A stretch of DNA of 64,000 bases from Ureibacillus yapensis (GCF_003515775.1 NZ_QWEI01000001.1:104106-168105), one strand, 5' to 3'; shown: positions 50,790 to 60,399, numbered from the stretch's first letter. The notes: a model not told the origin generated them from the letters alone. Numbers and translations are program-made.

Positions 50790-50868
50790 ATCATTCTCTC
50801 CTCTTTGCTGATTCAACTCACAAGAAGAAAGGACAGTCCTCTTTTTCAGTCATTCCACTTTTCAATGT

Positions 50869-50905
50869 AAAAATAAAAATCCCTTACGCAGCGTTCGCAT
50901 AAGGG
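50869..50905 (-). terminator. Riboswitch-controlled terminator before ribU
   Basis: Stem CCCTTATGC/GCGTAAGGG (50881-50889 with 50897-50905), followed on the minus strand by ATTTTTATTTTT. It lies between the FMN aptamer and ribU. A second hairpin AGTATCT/AGATACT (50950-50970) precedes a T-rich run and may be the alternative structure. Confidence 0.8.
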
Positions 50906-51060
50906 AGAAAAAAGGCACATTGAAAAACAAAAGATTGTACGCCAAATCAAGTATCTGAAATTTAGATACTCGAAAAATAGTAAAGCAAGTACGAGAATTT
51001 CGCACAGAACATTACTCCTTGCGCACAGTTTCTTTCGAAATACGAATAGAGACCGTACCT

Positions 51061-51226
51061 TCACCTTCTCCCATCCAGACTATACTGTCGGCTTTGGAAT
51101 CGCACCAAATCCTGCTTTAAAAAAGCTCGCGGGCTGAAGAAACGCTATGCAAAATCCTCCAAGTGAATGGTCGGAAAATGCGGTTTCTAATACCGCCGAT
51201 CGGGAATTTCACCCTGCCCCGAAGAT
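51061..51226 (-). ncRNA. FMN riboswitch (RFN element)
   Basis: The minus strand shows the conserved RFN core in order: ATCTTCGGGGCAGGGTGAAA at the 5' end, TTCCCGATCGGCGGTA, a variable P3 region, AGCCCGCGAGC, GCAGGATTTGGTGCGATTCC, AAGCCGACAGTATAG and TCTGGATGGGAGAAGGTGA. It binds FMN and, with the downstream terminator, shuts off ribU when FMN is plentiful. Confidence 0.97.
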
Positions 51227-51257
51227 GAATCAATATTTAATTTTATTAATTGCCCTA

Positions 51258-51286
51258 ATTATATCTCGACTTTGAACTAATGTAAA
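51258..51286 (-). promoter_or_regulatory. Promoter of the FMN riboswitch-ribU transcript
   Basis: TTTACA (51281-51286) and a perfect TATAAT (51258-51263), 17 bases apart on the minus strand. Transcription would begin about 20-25 bases before the aptamer. Confidence 0.85.
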
Positions 51287-51326
51287 GGCATTTCCAACTG
51301 AATTACTATCTTTTTCCCAATACTTT

Positions 51327-52568
51327 TTATTGAAAAACAGAGTCATATGGAATTTTATTTGCTCCGACAGGCATTGGAAGGGCAGCCGTAAAATCAAACC
51401 CCTGCCATTGTGTTTGTTTCACATTTTCAAACTGAACACTCATATTAAAACTCGAAGCTGTCAGCAACATTCCTTCGATCATTTGCATCGCCTGCATTCC
51501 ATCTACTGTCTCCAAGTCAAGTTCAGTTTTAAATGAAACAACCGCTACGCTATTTTCTACCGACACATCAAAATCAACGTTCGGCAATACTGCCGACTGA
51601 TAGATATCATTTTTTGCATCTTTCATCCCATCAAGCGCTTCTTCCACATTGTTGTAAGCTTCTCTAAAGTTCGGGGTCAAATAGGTTTGGCCATCTGATT
51701 GAGTAAACTTAAAGTAATTATATTGTGTGGATTCGCTGTTCAGTGAAAGGGGTCTGCTCGGCTCTCCCACTTCACTAAATTCAAATCCGGTACCTTCATC
51801 TGTTTCAAAAGCAACTTCTTTGTATGCGTGACCGAATGTATCAATTAATGAAGCAAAATATGTTGTCAAAGCGGCCGATCCATTATCATAGCTTTGACTG
51901 TCCGGCAATTGATGAATCACGCGTTCGCCCTGCTCCGAAATTTCCCCTTGATACGGATGATATTCTGCAAAGCCAATTGCGCTCTCATTAAATAAAGGTG
52001 CGTAACGATTATACAGTTCTACTCCCGTTGGCTTTTCTTTGCCAAAGTCTTGTTCGATTTTTTCGTCAGGAATTAAAACCGTAACAGGCAAGCTATCCGC
52101 TGCATCACTGGCCAATCCTAAGGTAAACAATGTGTTGCCTTCCAAATCTTCCGGATAAACCGCTGTGCGCAAAACATTGCTTTCTGTAGCCATTATACCA
52201 ATGCTTTGTTCTTCGGTAGCTGTTCCCGCATTGTCTGCACTCTCCGATTCAGTCTGATTCTTTGTTTCCGCTGATTCCATTACAGCACTTTGTTCCGTAG
52301 AGTTTTCCAAATCATTCAACTGGCTTATAAACGATTGAACGATAATTGCAAGTATAAAAAGAGCGGCGATGCTGATAGTGATTGGTATCCATAAAAACTT
52401 TCTGCGATGCTGCGGTTTTGTAGACTCTACACTTAAAGGCTGTTCATCAAATAAGCCATCTTCTTTTAGACGCTTAAATACTTCTTCTTTAGAACGTGAA
52501 TCTTGCAGCTTTGGTGCCTGATGAAGGAAGTCTTCGATTTTGTCGTCGTCCCATTTTTCATGACTCAT
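51327..52568 (-). CDS. rsiX: Anti-sigma-X factor RsiX
   Basis: A 413-residue single-pass membrane protein. The N-terminal cytoplasmic part (1-55, acidic/basic) binds SigX. One membrane segment (about 56-76, WIPITISIAALFILAIIV) is followed by a large external domain rich in beta structure, with a GerMN-like region around 170-300. It holds the ECF sigma factor inactive until envelope signals release it. It overlaps sigX by 11 bases. The pair and their place between ribU and res match B. subtilis. Confidence 0.9.
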   Translation of the reverse strand: MSHEKWDDDKIEDFLHQAPKLQDSRSKEEVFKRLKEDGLFDEQPLSVESTKPQHRRKFLWIPITISIAALFILAIIVQSFISQLNDLENSTEQSAVMESAETKNQTESESADNAGTATEEQSIGIMATESNVLRTAVYPEDLEGNTLFTLGLASDAADSLPVTVLIPDEKIEQDFGKEKPTGVELYNRYAPLFNESAIGFAEYHPYQGEISEQGERVIHQLPDSQSYDNGSAALTTYFASLIDTFGHAYKEVAFETDEGTGFEFSEVGEPSRPLSLNSESTQYNYFKFTQSDGQTYLTPNFREAYNNVEEALDGMKDAKNDIYQSAVLPNVDFDVSVENSVAVVSFKTELDLETVDGMQAMQMIEGMLLTASSFNMSVQFENVKQTQWQGFDFTAALPMPVGANKIPYDSVFQ

Positions 52569-53106
52569 TGCGATTAACCTCCTTTATGTCAGTTTGAGTG
52601 GCCAGTAATTCACGAAGTTGCTTAATCGCCCGGTGTTGGGTGGTTTTGACTTTTGCTTCTGTCCAATTCAAGATCTCCGCCGTCTCGGCAATCGATAATT
52701 CTTGAAAATAGCGCATGATAATCACCATTTTTTGGTCACCCGTACATTTTTCAAGCGCCTCTAACAATTGCCGCATTTCATCTTGTACTCCCAGTAAAAG
52801 TTCCGGTGATTTCGCAGGTGAGACGAGCTGCTCTGTCTCCCAGTTGAAAGCGTCAAATGCGTGCGAAGAACGAACGGCATTTTTTCTAAAAAAATCAATT
52901 GCAACATTTTTTGCGATGGCAAATAGCCATGTTTTTTCCGAGCTTCTTCCTTGAAATCGTTCATATGATTTTAGCACTCTCACATATACCTCGTGCGATA
53001 AATCCTCTGCGATCGAACGATTTTTAACCAAATAGATTAAAAATTGAAAGACATCTTGATGATATGAATCATATAAACGATGGAATATGGACTCTTTATC
53101 ATTCAT
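52558..53106 (-). CDS. sigX: ECF sigma factor SigX
   Basis: A 182-residue ECF sigma factor. Region 2 (LYDSYHQDVFQFLIYLV, AEDLSHEVYVRVL, TWLFAIAKNVAIDFFRK) recognises the -10. Region 4 (CTGDQKMVIIMRYFQELSIAETAEIL, with the HTH ending EAKVKTTQHRAIKQLREL) recognises the -35. In B. subtilis SigX controls cell-surface charge and antimicrobial-peptide resistance genes. The start is ATG 53106 behind GGGGTGG, three codons inside an upstream GTG. It is probably self-activated through the ECF-type promoter just upstream. Confidence 0.93.
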   Translation of the reverse strand: MNDKESIFHRLYDSYHQDVFQFLIYLVKNRSIAEDLSHEVYVRVLKSYERFQGRSSEKTWLFAIAKNVAIDFFRKNAVRSSHAFDAFNWETEQLVSPAKSPELLLGVQDEMRQLLEALEKCTGDQKMVIIMRYFQELSIAETAEILNWTEAKVKTTQHRAIKQLRELLATQTDIKEVNRNES

Positions 53107-53134
53107 CCACGCCACCCCTGCCCTTAATAGATTT

Positions 53135-53160
53135 GTCGTTGAAGGAGTTGAAAAGTTTCA
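53135..53160 (-). promoter_or_regulatory. ECF (SigX-type) promoter of sigX-rsiX
   Basis: TGAAAC (53155-53160) and CGAC (53135-53138) with a 16-base spacer on the minus strand. The AAC start of the spacer and the CGAC box are the SigX/W/M hallmarks. It lies 29 bases before the sigX start codon, so positive autoregulation is likely. Confidence 0.75.
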
Positions 53161-53208
53161 AAAGGGTGTCCCTTGAAGCTTTATTACACACTTCAAGAGA
53201 CACCCTTT
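53161..53208 (-). terminator. Terminator of the resDE operon
   Basis: An 18-bp near-perfect stem (53161-53178 with 53191-53208) and a 12-base loop, 16 bases after the resE stop. It ends exactly where the sigX -35 box begins. Confidence 0.8.
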
Positions 53209-53224
53209 ATTTTAACTTTTTTCC

Positions 53225-55000
53225 CTATATTGGTAAATAGAAAGTGAAAGTAGTACCTTTTCCCACAACGCTCGACACGCGGATATGCCCTTTATGGGCT
53301 TCTATGATGTTTTTGGCAATCGACAGACCCAGTCCTGTGCCGCTCTTTGAACGCGTTCGCGCTTTATCGGCTTTGTAGAATCGTTCAAACACAAACGGCA
53401 AATCTTCTTGCGGAATCCCCTCGCCCGTATCGGCTACTTGCACTTTTACATAAGACAACTCATGTTCAACCGATACGGCAACACTTCCTTCTTGTGGTGT
53501 GTGGCGAATGGCATTATCAATCAGATTCGTCAGCACCTGTTCAATTCGATCTTCATCCACATCGATTTCAACCGTATTCGAAAGCTCTGATTGAAACTTC
53601 AACTGCACTCTTTTCTCTTTTGCTACTTGCGTAAATTTTTGTGTTATGCGTTCAATCATAGTGACGGCCTGTACTGGTTCTTTGTATAGCGTTGTATGGC
53701 CATTTTCCATGCGTGCCAAATCCAGCAAATCATTTACCAGACGACTCATCCGCTGCGATTCATCATAAATAATGCGGGTCATTTCATTTCTATCTTCTTC
53801 ATTTGTCACCACATCATCCAGCAAGGCTTCAGAATAGCCCTGCAGCATGGCAATCGGTGTTCGCAGTTCGTGAGAGACATTGGCAATAAAGTCCGAGCGC
53901 AATTTCTCCAAACGAATTTGTTCCGTCATGTCCCGTATCACGGCAATTGCCCCTCGAATCGAATTTTCGCTATTTTTTAGAGGGCTGATGGTAATACGAT
54001 AATGAGAGCCATTGATTGCAATGTCTTCTTCCAATTTATCTTCAAAATCCAGTACATGTTCCAGCATCCCGAAAATCTCCTGTGGAATCGGGCTATTGTT
54101 TTCATTTTTATTGACAACAAACCATTTTTGCATCAACTTTTCCGCCGGAGGATTGCTTAATAATATGGTCCGATCACGATTAAAGGTGATGACGCTATCG
54201 GTCATGCTGGTTAAGATGCTGGATAGTTGTTCTTTCTCTTGATTGATTACTTCCAGATGGTGTTTTAGCTGTCTTCCCATTTGGTTAAACGCAACGGCCA
54301 ACTGCCCAATTTCGTCATTTTGCACTGTTGGCAGCGTTTCGTCAAATTTTCCTTTCGCCAGTTCAAAGGCATGTTCACGCATTTTGCGAAGCGGCCACGT
54401 AATTCGCGAAGAAAGGAAAAAGGCAAAAAACGTCGTTAACACAAAAGCGATAAAAGCTGATAAAAAGACGATTTTTGTGGTTTGCTGCGATGTTTGATGC
54501 AAAGCACTTGGATTTTTGTATATAAAAATCGCCCCATGGACTTCCTCATTGCTCTTTAGTGGATAACTCAATACAACATACGTCTGCATTTTGTTTTCCT
54601 CCGTTTGGGACGGCAAAATCATGGATTCCAAAATAGGGTCATTGGATTTATAAATCTTATTGAATGTTGCGCTTTCCAGAATATTATTTTGGATTTCGAT
54701 GCTATTCATGCCAGTCTGAAAAGCTGAAACAACTCTCTTTTCTTTGTTGACAATAAACGCACTCGTGTCTTCCGTAATCATTTCTTTAATGATTTCATCC
54801 GTTAATTGTTCCAAATTGTAATTTTCCACGATGCTTGCAATCGTTGAAGCGGTTTGCCTTAATGTAATTTCTGCTTGTTCTTGATGATAGTCTTCCAGAA
54901 ACTCCAGCATTAACACCGTAAAGACAAACAATACAAAGGAAACGAGAAGCAATATGGTTAACCATAGCTTCCCGACGATACTGCTCCATATTCTATTCAT
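53225..55000 (-). CDS. resE: Sensor histidine kinase ResE
   Basis: A 591-residue membrane kinase. Two membrane segments (about 10-32 and 177-200) flank an extracytoplasmic sensor domain. A HAMP domain (RITWPLRKMREHA), a PAS domain (about 255-360), the phosphoacceptor in NVSHELRTPIAML, and the N box (LIDNAIRHTP), G1 (DTGEGIP) and G2 (GTGLGLSIA) follow. It phosphorylates ResD under oxygen limitation or in response to nitric oxide and respiratory state. The start overlaps the end of resD by 8 bases. Confidence 0.95.
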   Translation of the reverse strand: MNRIWSSIVGKLWLTILLLVSFVLFVFTVLMLEFLEDYHQEQAEITLRQTASTIASIVENYNLEQLTDEIIKEMITEDTSAFIVNKEKRVVSAFQTGMNSIEIQNNILESATFNKIYKSNDPILESMILPSQTEENKMQTYVVLSYPLKSNEEVHGAIFIYKNPSALHQTSQQTTKIVFLSAFIAFVLTTFFAFFLSSRITWPLRKMREHAFELAKGKFDETLPTVQNDEIGQLAVAFNQMGRQLKHHLEVINQEKEQLSSILTSMTDSVITFNRDRTILLSNPPAEKLMQKWFVVNKNENNSPIPQEIFGMLEHVLDFEDKLEEDIAINGSHYRITISPLKNSENSIRGAIAVIRDMTEQIRLEKLRSDFIANVSHELRTPIAMLQGYSEALLDDVVTNEEDRNEMTRIIYDESQRMSRLVNDLLDLARMENGHTTLYKEPVQAVTMIERITQKFTQVAKEKRVQLKFQSELSNTVEIDVDEDRIEQVLTNLIDNAIRHTPQEGSVAVSVEHELSYVKVQVADTGEGIPQEDLPFVFERFYKADKARTRSKSGTGLGLSIAKNIIEAHKGHIRVSSVVGKGTTFTFYLPI

Positions 55001-55709
55001 TTACAACCTCAAATTTATATCCTACGCCCCATACCGTGACGATCATTTTGGCTGCATTTTCCGATACGCGGTTAAGCTTTTCACGCAAACGTTTAACATG
55101 CGTGTCAACCGTGCGTAAATCTCCAAAGAAGTCATAATGCCAAACTTCTTTCAAAAGTTGTTCACGATCAAATACTTTATCGGGGGACTTCGCCAAGAAA
55201 TACAATAATTCATATTCTTTAGGTGTTAAGTTGACTTCCGTTCCATCTGCAGTGACCCTGTGTGCATCATGATCAATCGTTAAGTGCGGGAAAACCACTA
55301 AGTCTTTTGAAGTAGACGGACTTGAAACGGGTGAAAATGCGGAAGAGCGACGCAGAATTGCTTTTACACGCAAGATGACTTCACGCGGACTGAAAGGCTT
55401 AACAATATAGTCGTCTGCCCCGAGCTCGAACCCTTGTACGCGGTTCGCTTCCTCGCCTTTCGCTGTCAGCAGAATAATTGGTGTCATCTTTGTTTCGCGA
55501 AGTTCTTCACAAACTTGAAGCCCATCTTTTTCAGGCATCATGATATCCAAAAGAATGCAATGGTAATCTTTGTCCAATGCCAACGCGAGGGCCATTTCAC
55601 CATTTTCAGCTTCATCTACTTGGTATCCTTCCCGCTCCAGGTACATCTTTAATAATCGGCGAATACGATCTTCATCATCTACTACTAATACAGAAATATT
55701 TTCAGACAT
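54993..55709 (-). CDS. resD: Response regulator ResD
   Basis: A 238-residue OmpR-family regulator. The receiver domain has acidic pocket DDED (11-14) and phosphoacceptor Asp55 (LLDIMMPE). A winged-helix output domain follows (LTPKEYELLYFLA, DTHVKRLREKLN). With ResE it controls cytochrome assembly and terminal oxidases. The start is ATG 55709 behind GAGAGGGG; the in-frame ATG six codons earlier has no site of its own. A long hairpin separates the pair from resC, so resDE has its own transcript. Confidence 0.96.
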   Translation of the reverse strand: MSENISVLVVDDEDRIRRLLKMYLEREGYQVDEAENGEMALALALDKDYHCILLDIMMPEKDGLQVCEELRETKMTPIILLTAKGEEANRVQGFELGADDYIVKPFSPREVILRVKAILRRSSAFSPVSSPSTSKDLVVFPHLTIDHDAHRVTADGTEVNLTPKEYELLYFLAKSPDKVFDREQLLKEVWHYDFFGDLRTVDTHVKRLREKLNRVSENAAKMIVTVWGVGYKFEVVNE

Positions 55710-55801
55710 AGGTTTTACCCCTCTCATTCTTTCTACTAACTATTGTACAATTTCATCTAAGAAAATTAAAGGAGATATACAATTTGTCGCTTTTTGTCTA
55801 T

Positions 55802-55840
55802 AAAGAAAGTTCTTCTCCTAGTATGGGAAGAACTTTCTTT
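55802..55840 (-). terminator. Hairpin terminator after resC
   Basis: A 14-bp stem (55802-55815 with 55827-55840) rich in A/T, located 48 bases after the resC stop and before resD. The T tract is short in either direction. Confidence 0.65.
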
Positions 55841-55888
55841 ATTAACTCACGATCTCTCAATTACGCTTGGATGCAAATACACGGTTGT

Positions 55889-57076
55889 TTATGCATAGGA
55901 GTGCAGGCCGGCAATGACCAAGTTGACCACAATCAAGTTGAACAGGATAATCGCAAAGCCGATCAACGCGAGCCATGCCGATTTTTTCCCTTCCCAGCCT
56001 TTTGATAACCGCAAATGCAAGTAAGCGGCATAGAACAACCATGTAATAAGAGCCCAAACTTCTTTTGGATCCCAGCCCCAGTAGCGGCCCCATGCTTCCT
56101 GAGCCCAAATCATGGCGAATACAAGCGCTCCCAGCGTAAAGACAGGGAAGCCGATAAGAACCGACCGATAACCAACTTCATCCAGTAAATTCAGGTTTAC
56201 TTTTTGTACCAAAGGATGCAGCATTTCAAGAATTCGTTTCCGGGAAATCAATCGCACCAATAAATATACAACTGAACCAATGACAAATGACCAGAAGACC
56301 GTTGTCAATTTTTTCGCATTAATAACAGGAGGCATTTCGACCAGTGGTTCCATCTTGCCATCGGTTAATAATGTATAGTCATTCATGCCAAAAACGGCCG
56401 GCATGTTGTAAGTTATTTCAAGTTCTTTTCCTTGGGCATTAACGTAACTGAAGTTTGCTTCATAACCCATTCCCTTAAAGATGACCGTTGCAAGGATAAA
56501 TCCTACTACAAGGAAACAGAAGTAAAGAACCGCTTCCATCCAAAAACGGCTTTTTGTCTTGGATTTTGGATCGACCGCTTTTAAAAGATACAATAATCCT
56601 GCTACAGCGCTGATTGCCAAAATGGATTGTCCCATCGCTGCCGTAATCACGTGAATTGTCAGCCAGTAACTTTGAAGCGAAGGAACAAGCGGATCGGCCT
56701 CGCTCGGAAACATTGCCGCATAACCGATAATTAATATAGCAACCGGTAAAGCAATTAGACCAAGCGCTGATATACGATACATGTAATAGATTAATATAAA
56801 TGCGCCAATAATAAACATGCCAAACGCCGTTGTAAACTCAAACATATTGCTCACCGGTGCATGGCCGGTATAAATCCAGCGTGTAATAAAGTAAGCTAAA
56901 TGCGCCAGGAATCCAACAACGGTAACGATAATCGCTAATTTGCCCCAATTATCCGCACGTTTTGCTGCACCATCAGGCTTGGTATTTTTAATTGCCCCGC
57001 CAAACAGCAACGTCCCGACTAAATAAGCAATAAATGCAATAAACAGGAAGTTTCCACTTAAATCAATTAAGCTCAT
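55889..57076 (-). CDS. resC: Cytochrome c biogenesis protein ResC (CcsA)
   Basis: A 395-residue protein with about eight membrane segments. It contains the tryptophan-rich heme-handling motif WGRYWGWDPKEVWALITW (about 326-343) and flanking conserved histidines, including one in YLHLRL. With ResB it forms the system II cytochrome c synthase, moving heme across the membrane and attaching it to CxxCH. It overlaps resB by 4 bases (ATGA). Confidence 0.95.
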   Translation of the reverse strand: MSLIDLSGNFLFIAFIAYLVGTLLFGGAIKNTKPDGAAKRADNWGKLAIIVTVVGFLAHLAYFITRWIYTGHAPVSNMFEFTTAFGMFIIGAFILIYYMYRISALGLIALPVAILIIGYAAMFPSEADPLVPSLQSYWLTIHVITAAMGQSILAISAVAGLLYLLKAVDPKSKTKSRFWMEAVLYFCFLVVGFILATVIFKGMGYEANFSYVNAQGKELEITYNMPAVFGMNDYTLLTDGKMEPLVEMPPVINAKKLTTVFWSFVIGSVVYLLVRLISRKRILEMLHPLVQKVNLNLLDEVGYRSVLIGFPVFTLGALVFAMIWAQEAWGRYWGWDPKEVWALITWLFYAAYLHLRLSKGWEGKKSAWLALIGFAIILFNLIVVNLVIAGLHSYA

Positions 57077-58719
57077 AAGGCGCTGTCACCTTCCTTTTCT
57101 TCTATTTCTTCGCTCTGATCAAGATATTTTGGAAGTTTTGCATATTCTGAAACAGCATCTAAATCTTTTTTCATACCAAACCAGTTTTTATTTGTATGGG
57201 CAGCTAAACGGATTGTACCATCTTCCAATTGTTCCACCCATAAGCGTCGATGGTTCCAGTAAGAACCGATCGCTACACCAATCATAAAGATTGCCCCGCC
57301 AACTGCAAGCAGGGGAATCGAGCTATCCTTATGTACCGTTAAACCGGACATATTTCGAGTTTCAACACCTTGGAAAGCCATTTTATACTCATTATCGCCG
57401 TTCGGTTCAATGGTTTGTTGAATGGCAACAAAGCTTACTTCCCCATCCGGATGTTCCGGTGTTGTCATTTTAAAGATAAATGCAGGATTATTCGGCGTTG
57501 GTGTCAGCGTTTGAGGTTCGCCGTTTTCAAATCCGGAAAAGTCAGGATAATAGCCTAGCAATTCAACTTTTGCTTGCTCGTTGATAATGTATTCGTCTTG
57601 TGGATTTGTAAGATCAATACTTACCGGTCCCAACGCTTCGCCTGTTTCTTTGTTCGTCAATTGAAAGTTCATGACGCTCAATTCATTCATGCGGAAATCC
57701 ATTTGGTAGAATGAATATCCTTCATACTGCAATGGATGGTTCACGCGAATGGAGTATTCTTTTACCAACTCCAGATTATCCGTTTGTCCAGGAACTGCGT
57801 CTTCCGCCTGCTTGTAAAGTTTGGCGTTTGTTTGGAAGTTTTTCGCTACAGCATTTACACCTTGAAGTTCCTGATTTTCAGTTTTTTCATTATCATGCAA
57901 TTCCAGAATGAATGCTTCATTTTCTATAAAATAGCCTTCCATCCCCGGTACAGCACGGACTTCTCCTTCCCGTACCCACATCGATTCGTCGACATAAAAG
58001 CCGGGTACGAGCCGAAGCATGACGGCAGCCAAGAAAATAATTAATCCACAGTGGTTTATGTATGGGCCGTAGCGAGAAAAGCGTCCCCTTTCGGCCAATA
58101 GGGCATTGCCATCACGGCGTACTTTGTATTTCAGGGATTTCATTTTCTCTTCAATCATGTTCAACGTTTGTGCCGGATCACCATTTGCAACCGGTCCCTC
58201 CGCAACAACACGTTGGCGTTTCATAAAGCTTTCATGCCGTTTAACTCGCTGATTTTTAAGTGAGCGATGCAACGGAATTCCCCGGTCAATACTTGCTACA
58301 ATAATTGAAATCGCAAGCATACCTACCAGGATTTGGAACCACCATGCGTTATAAACGTCGGAAAGTCCCAATTCATAATACAATTTCCCGATTGAACCGT
58401 AAGTGTCTTCATAATATGCCGCTTTTTCCGCTTCTGTTGAAACGCTGATATAAAATTCTTGCGGAAAAATGGTTCCTATTGATGCTGCTACGAGATTAAT
58501 AATGATTAAGGCAATACCTACTTTTACGCTCGAAAAGAAGTTCCAAACCTTGTCGACAATCGATTTATTGCGCGTTTTGGAACGAATGGCTGCACCGTCA
58601 TACTTCATATCGACGATCTTGCTTTCCTTGGCTTCTTCTGTTAGAGGTCGTCCACATTTCCCGCAAAGTTTGGTACCTGCCGGGTTCTCATGACCACAAA
58701 CACAAATCAGTTTTTCCAT
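57073..58719 (-). CDS. resB: Cytochrome c biogenesis protein ResB (Ccs1)
   Basis: A 548-residue membrane protein. The N-terminus has a zinc-ribbon-like CxC...CGKCG motif (CVCGHENPAGTKLCGKCG), as in B. subtilis ResB. Membrane segments lie near 70-95, 130-150, 225-245 and 480-500, with a large external domain between the third and fourth. It guides apocytochrome and heme together with ResC. The start is ATG 58719, 8 bases from AGGAG; an ATG two codons earlier is too close. It follows resA with a 5-base gap. Confidence 0.95.
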   Translation of the reverse strand: MEKLICVCGHENPAGTKLCGKCGRPLTEEAKESKIVDMKYDGAAIRSKTRNKSIVDKVWNFFSSVKVGIALIIINLVAASIGTIFPQEFYISVSTEAEKAAYYEDTYGSIGKLYYELGLSDVYNAWWFQILVGMLAISIIVASIDRGIPLHRSLKNQRVKRHESFMKRQRVVAEGPVANGDPAQTLNMIEEKMKSLKYKVRRDGNALLAERGRFSRYGPYINHCGLIIFLAAVMLRLVPGFYVDESMWVREGEVRAVPGMEGYFIENEAFILELHDNEKTENQELQGVNAVAKNFQTNAKLYKQAEDAVPGQTDNLELVKEYSIRVNHPLQYEGYSFYQMDFRMNELSVMNFQLTNKETGEALGPVSIDLTNPQDEYIINEQAKVELLGYYPDFSGFENGEPQTLTPTPNNPAFIFKMTTPEHPDGEVSFVAIQQTIEPNGDNEYKMAFQGVETRNMSGLTVHKDSSIPLLAVGGAIFMIGVAIGSYWNHRRLWVEQLEDGTIRLAAHTNKNWFGMKKDLDAVSEYAKLPKYLDQSEEIEEKEGDSAL

Positions 58720-58724
58720 AGTCA

Positions 58725-59270
58725 TTACTCCTGTTCCGGCTTAATTGATTCCATGTATGAGGCGATTTGCTGTTCACTCATTTCGCCGGTAATGATTTTT
58801 TCAACGTTCCCTTCAGGATTGATTAATATTGTTGCCGGCAATAAATCGACATTATATGCCGTCATTACGCTTTTTGTTTGGTCAATTGCCACCGGAAAAT
58901 GAACATCCAGACTTTCGATGAATCTTTTCACTTCAAATTCCGACTGGGCAATATTCACGGCTAGTACTTCGACACCTTGATCTTTATAAATGGCATATTG
59001 GTTAGACATGGCGGGCATTTCTTTTTTGCATGGTTTACACCACGTTCCCCAGAAATTCAGGAAAATCCCTTTGCCTTCATAATCCGAAAGTCGGTGTTTT
59101 AAATCGCCTTCATATAAGTCCACAAGCTCAAAATCCGGTGCTTTGTCCCCGACTTGCAGTACCTCTACCTTTTCTTTTGTAGCAGAAGTATAAACTGTAT
59201 AGACGATGGCCGCCAAAAGCACGATCAGTACAACTCCACGCGTAATTGACCGCTTCTTTTTCTTATCCAT
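58725..59270 (-). CDS. resA: Thiol-disulfide oxidoreductase ResA
   Basis: A 181-residue extracytoplasmic thioredoxin-like protein. It has an N-terminal membrane anchor (about 11-30), active site WGTWCKPC (Cys78, Cys81), the family Glu in the KKEMP helix and the cis-Pro loop LLPATILI. It reduces the CxxCH disulfide of apocytochrome c before heme attachment. First gene of resABC. A TATAAT -10 box (59309-59314) lies 39 bases upstream, without an obvious -35, as for ResD-activated promoters. Confidence 0.95.
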   Translation of the reverse strand: MDKKKKRSITRGVVLIVLLAAIVYTVYTSATKEKVEVLQVGDKAPDFELVDLYEGDLKHRLSDYEGKGIFLNFWGTWCKPCKKEMPAMSNQYAIYKDQGVEVLAVNIAQSEFEVKRFIESLDVHFPVAIDQTKSVMTAYNVDLLPATILINPEGNVEKIITGEMSEQQIASYMESIKPEQE

Positions 59271-59383
59271 CTCCTGTATCCTCCCCCAAAAACTATAAAA
59301 TCTTCTTTATTATAGCAAAACCATTGTGCATTAGCCCCTCGGATTTTGACTGAATTATGAACGTTCCCACTGTTCACAGAGTG

Positions 59384-60118
59384 CTAATCGATTTTTCCTG
59401 TTTCAGCCAATACGCGAAGCAGTTTCACTTCGTGCTTTGTTAATTCCCGATATTCTCCCGGCATTAGCCCCCCTAGATCCAGGAATGCAAAACGCTCGCG
59501 TTTAAGTTTGACCACCGGTGTTCCAATCGCTTCAAACATGCGTCGCACTTGTCGGTTTCGGCCTTCATGAATCGTTATTTCGCAAATCGCTTTTCCTGCT
59601 TTTTCATCAAAGCTCGTCATGCTTACTTTTGCCGGTGCTGTTTTGCCATCCTCCAGTTTGATGCCGCGCTGCAGCTTTTTTAAACCGTCAATCGTCGGTA
59701 CACCTTTCACGCGGGCAATATAAGTCTTATCAATTTTGAATTTCGGGTGAGTCATTTGATAAGAGAATTCCCCATCGTTCGTTAATAAAAGCAAGCCCGA
59801 TGTATCATAGTCCAAACGACCGACCGGGAAAATTCGTTGGTGCACATGTTTCTTGAAAATATCCGTAACCGTTTTTCTGCCTTTATCATCCGTTACTGCA
59901 GAAATAACGCCTCTTGGTTTATAAAGAAGGAAGTAAACTTTATCTTCTTTTTCAAGCTTCACGCCATTTACTTCAATCGTATCGGAGTTCGATACTTTCG
60001 TGCCAAGCTCTTTTACTACTTGCCCATTTACTTTTACTTTTCCTTCTAAAATCAATTGCTCCGCTTTACGCCTAGAGGCGATTCCCGCATATGCAATCAC
60101 TTTTTGTAATCTTTCCAT
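59384..60118 (-). CDS. rluB: 23S rRNA pseudouridine(2605) synthase RluB
   Basis: A 244-residue enzyme. The N-terminal S4 RNA-binding domain (RLQKVIAYAGIASRRKAEQLI, split around 3-23) is followed by the RsuA/RluB catalytic domain with FPVGRLDYDTSGLLLLTNDG (catalytic Asp in RLDYDTSG) and HEGRNRQVRRM. It isomerises a uridine near the peptidyl-transferase centre. The start is ATG 60118 behind GAGGTGG. In B. subtilis spmA and spmB lie between dacB and rluB; here that gap is a 298-base non-coding stretch. Confidence 0.94.
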   Translation of the reverse strand: MERLQKVIAYAGIASRRKAEQLILEGKVKVNGQVVKELGTKVSNSDTIEVNGVKLEKEDKVYFLLYKPRGVISAVTDDKGRKTVTDIFKKHVHQRIFPVGRLDYDTSGLLLLTNDGEFSYQMTHPKFKIDKTYIARVKGVPTIDGLKKLQRGIKLEDGKTAPAKVSMTSFDEKAGKAICEITIHEGRNRQVRRMFEAIGTPVVKLKRERFAFLDLGGLMPGEYRELTKHEVKLLRVLAETGKID

Positions 60119-60373
60119 TCTTCCACCTCGTTCATCCATGTGCAAACTGTCAATCAGTGAAAATTATGTCACATTTTGTTCCATTATAAAAGGAAAACAG
60201 CTCATTTTGGTAGCTGTTTAGTCATATTAAGTTTGAACCTTCGTAATTAGATAGATTCCTGGGGGGTCTGCTTAGGTTTTAAGTTATTATTGATCAACAA
60301 TACAACGAATTTTAGTAAAATTGGAAACTATCGTGGCACCTTCTACAAAAATTAATAATTTAACACCTTCAAT

Positions 60374-60399
60374 AAAAAAAAGACTGCTTTCACGCAGTC
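60374..60399 (-). terminator. Terminator of the scpA-scpB-dacB unit
   Basis: Stem GACTGC/GCAGTC (60382-60387 with 60394-60399) and a 6-base loop, followed on the minus strand by TTTTTTTT. It begins 18 bases after the stop codon. The interval to rluB (60119-60373) holds no gene. Confidence 0.88.

Noticed and set aside
50846-51064. Leader peptide frame between the FMN riboswitch and ribU
   Set aside because: The frame crosses the riboswitch terminator and has no start-site support.
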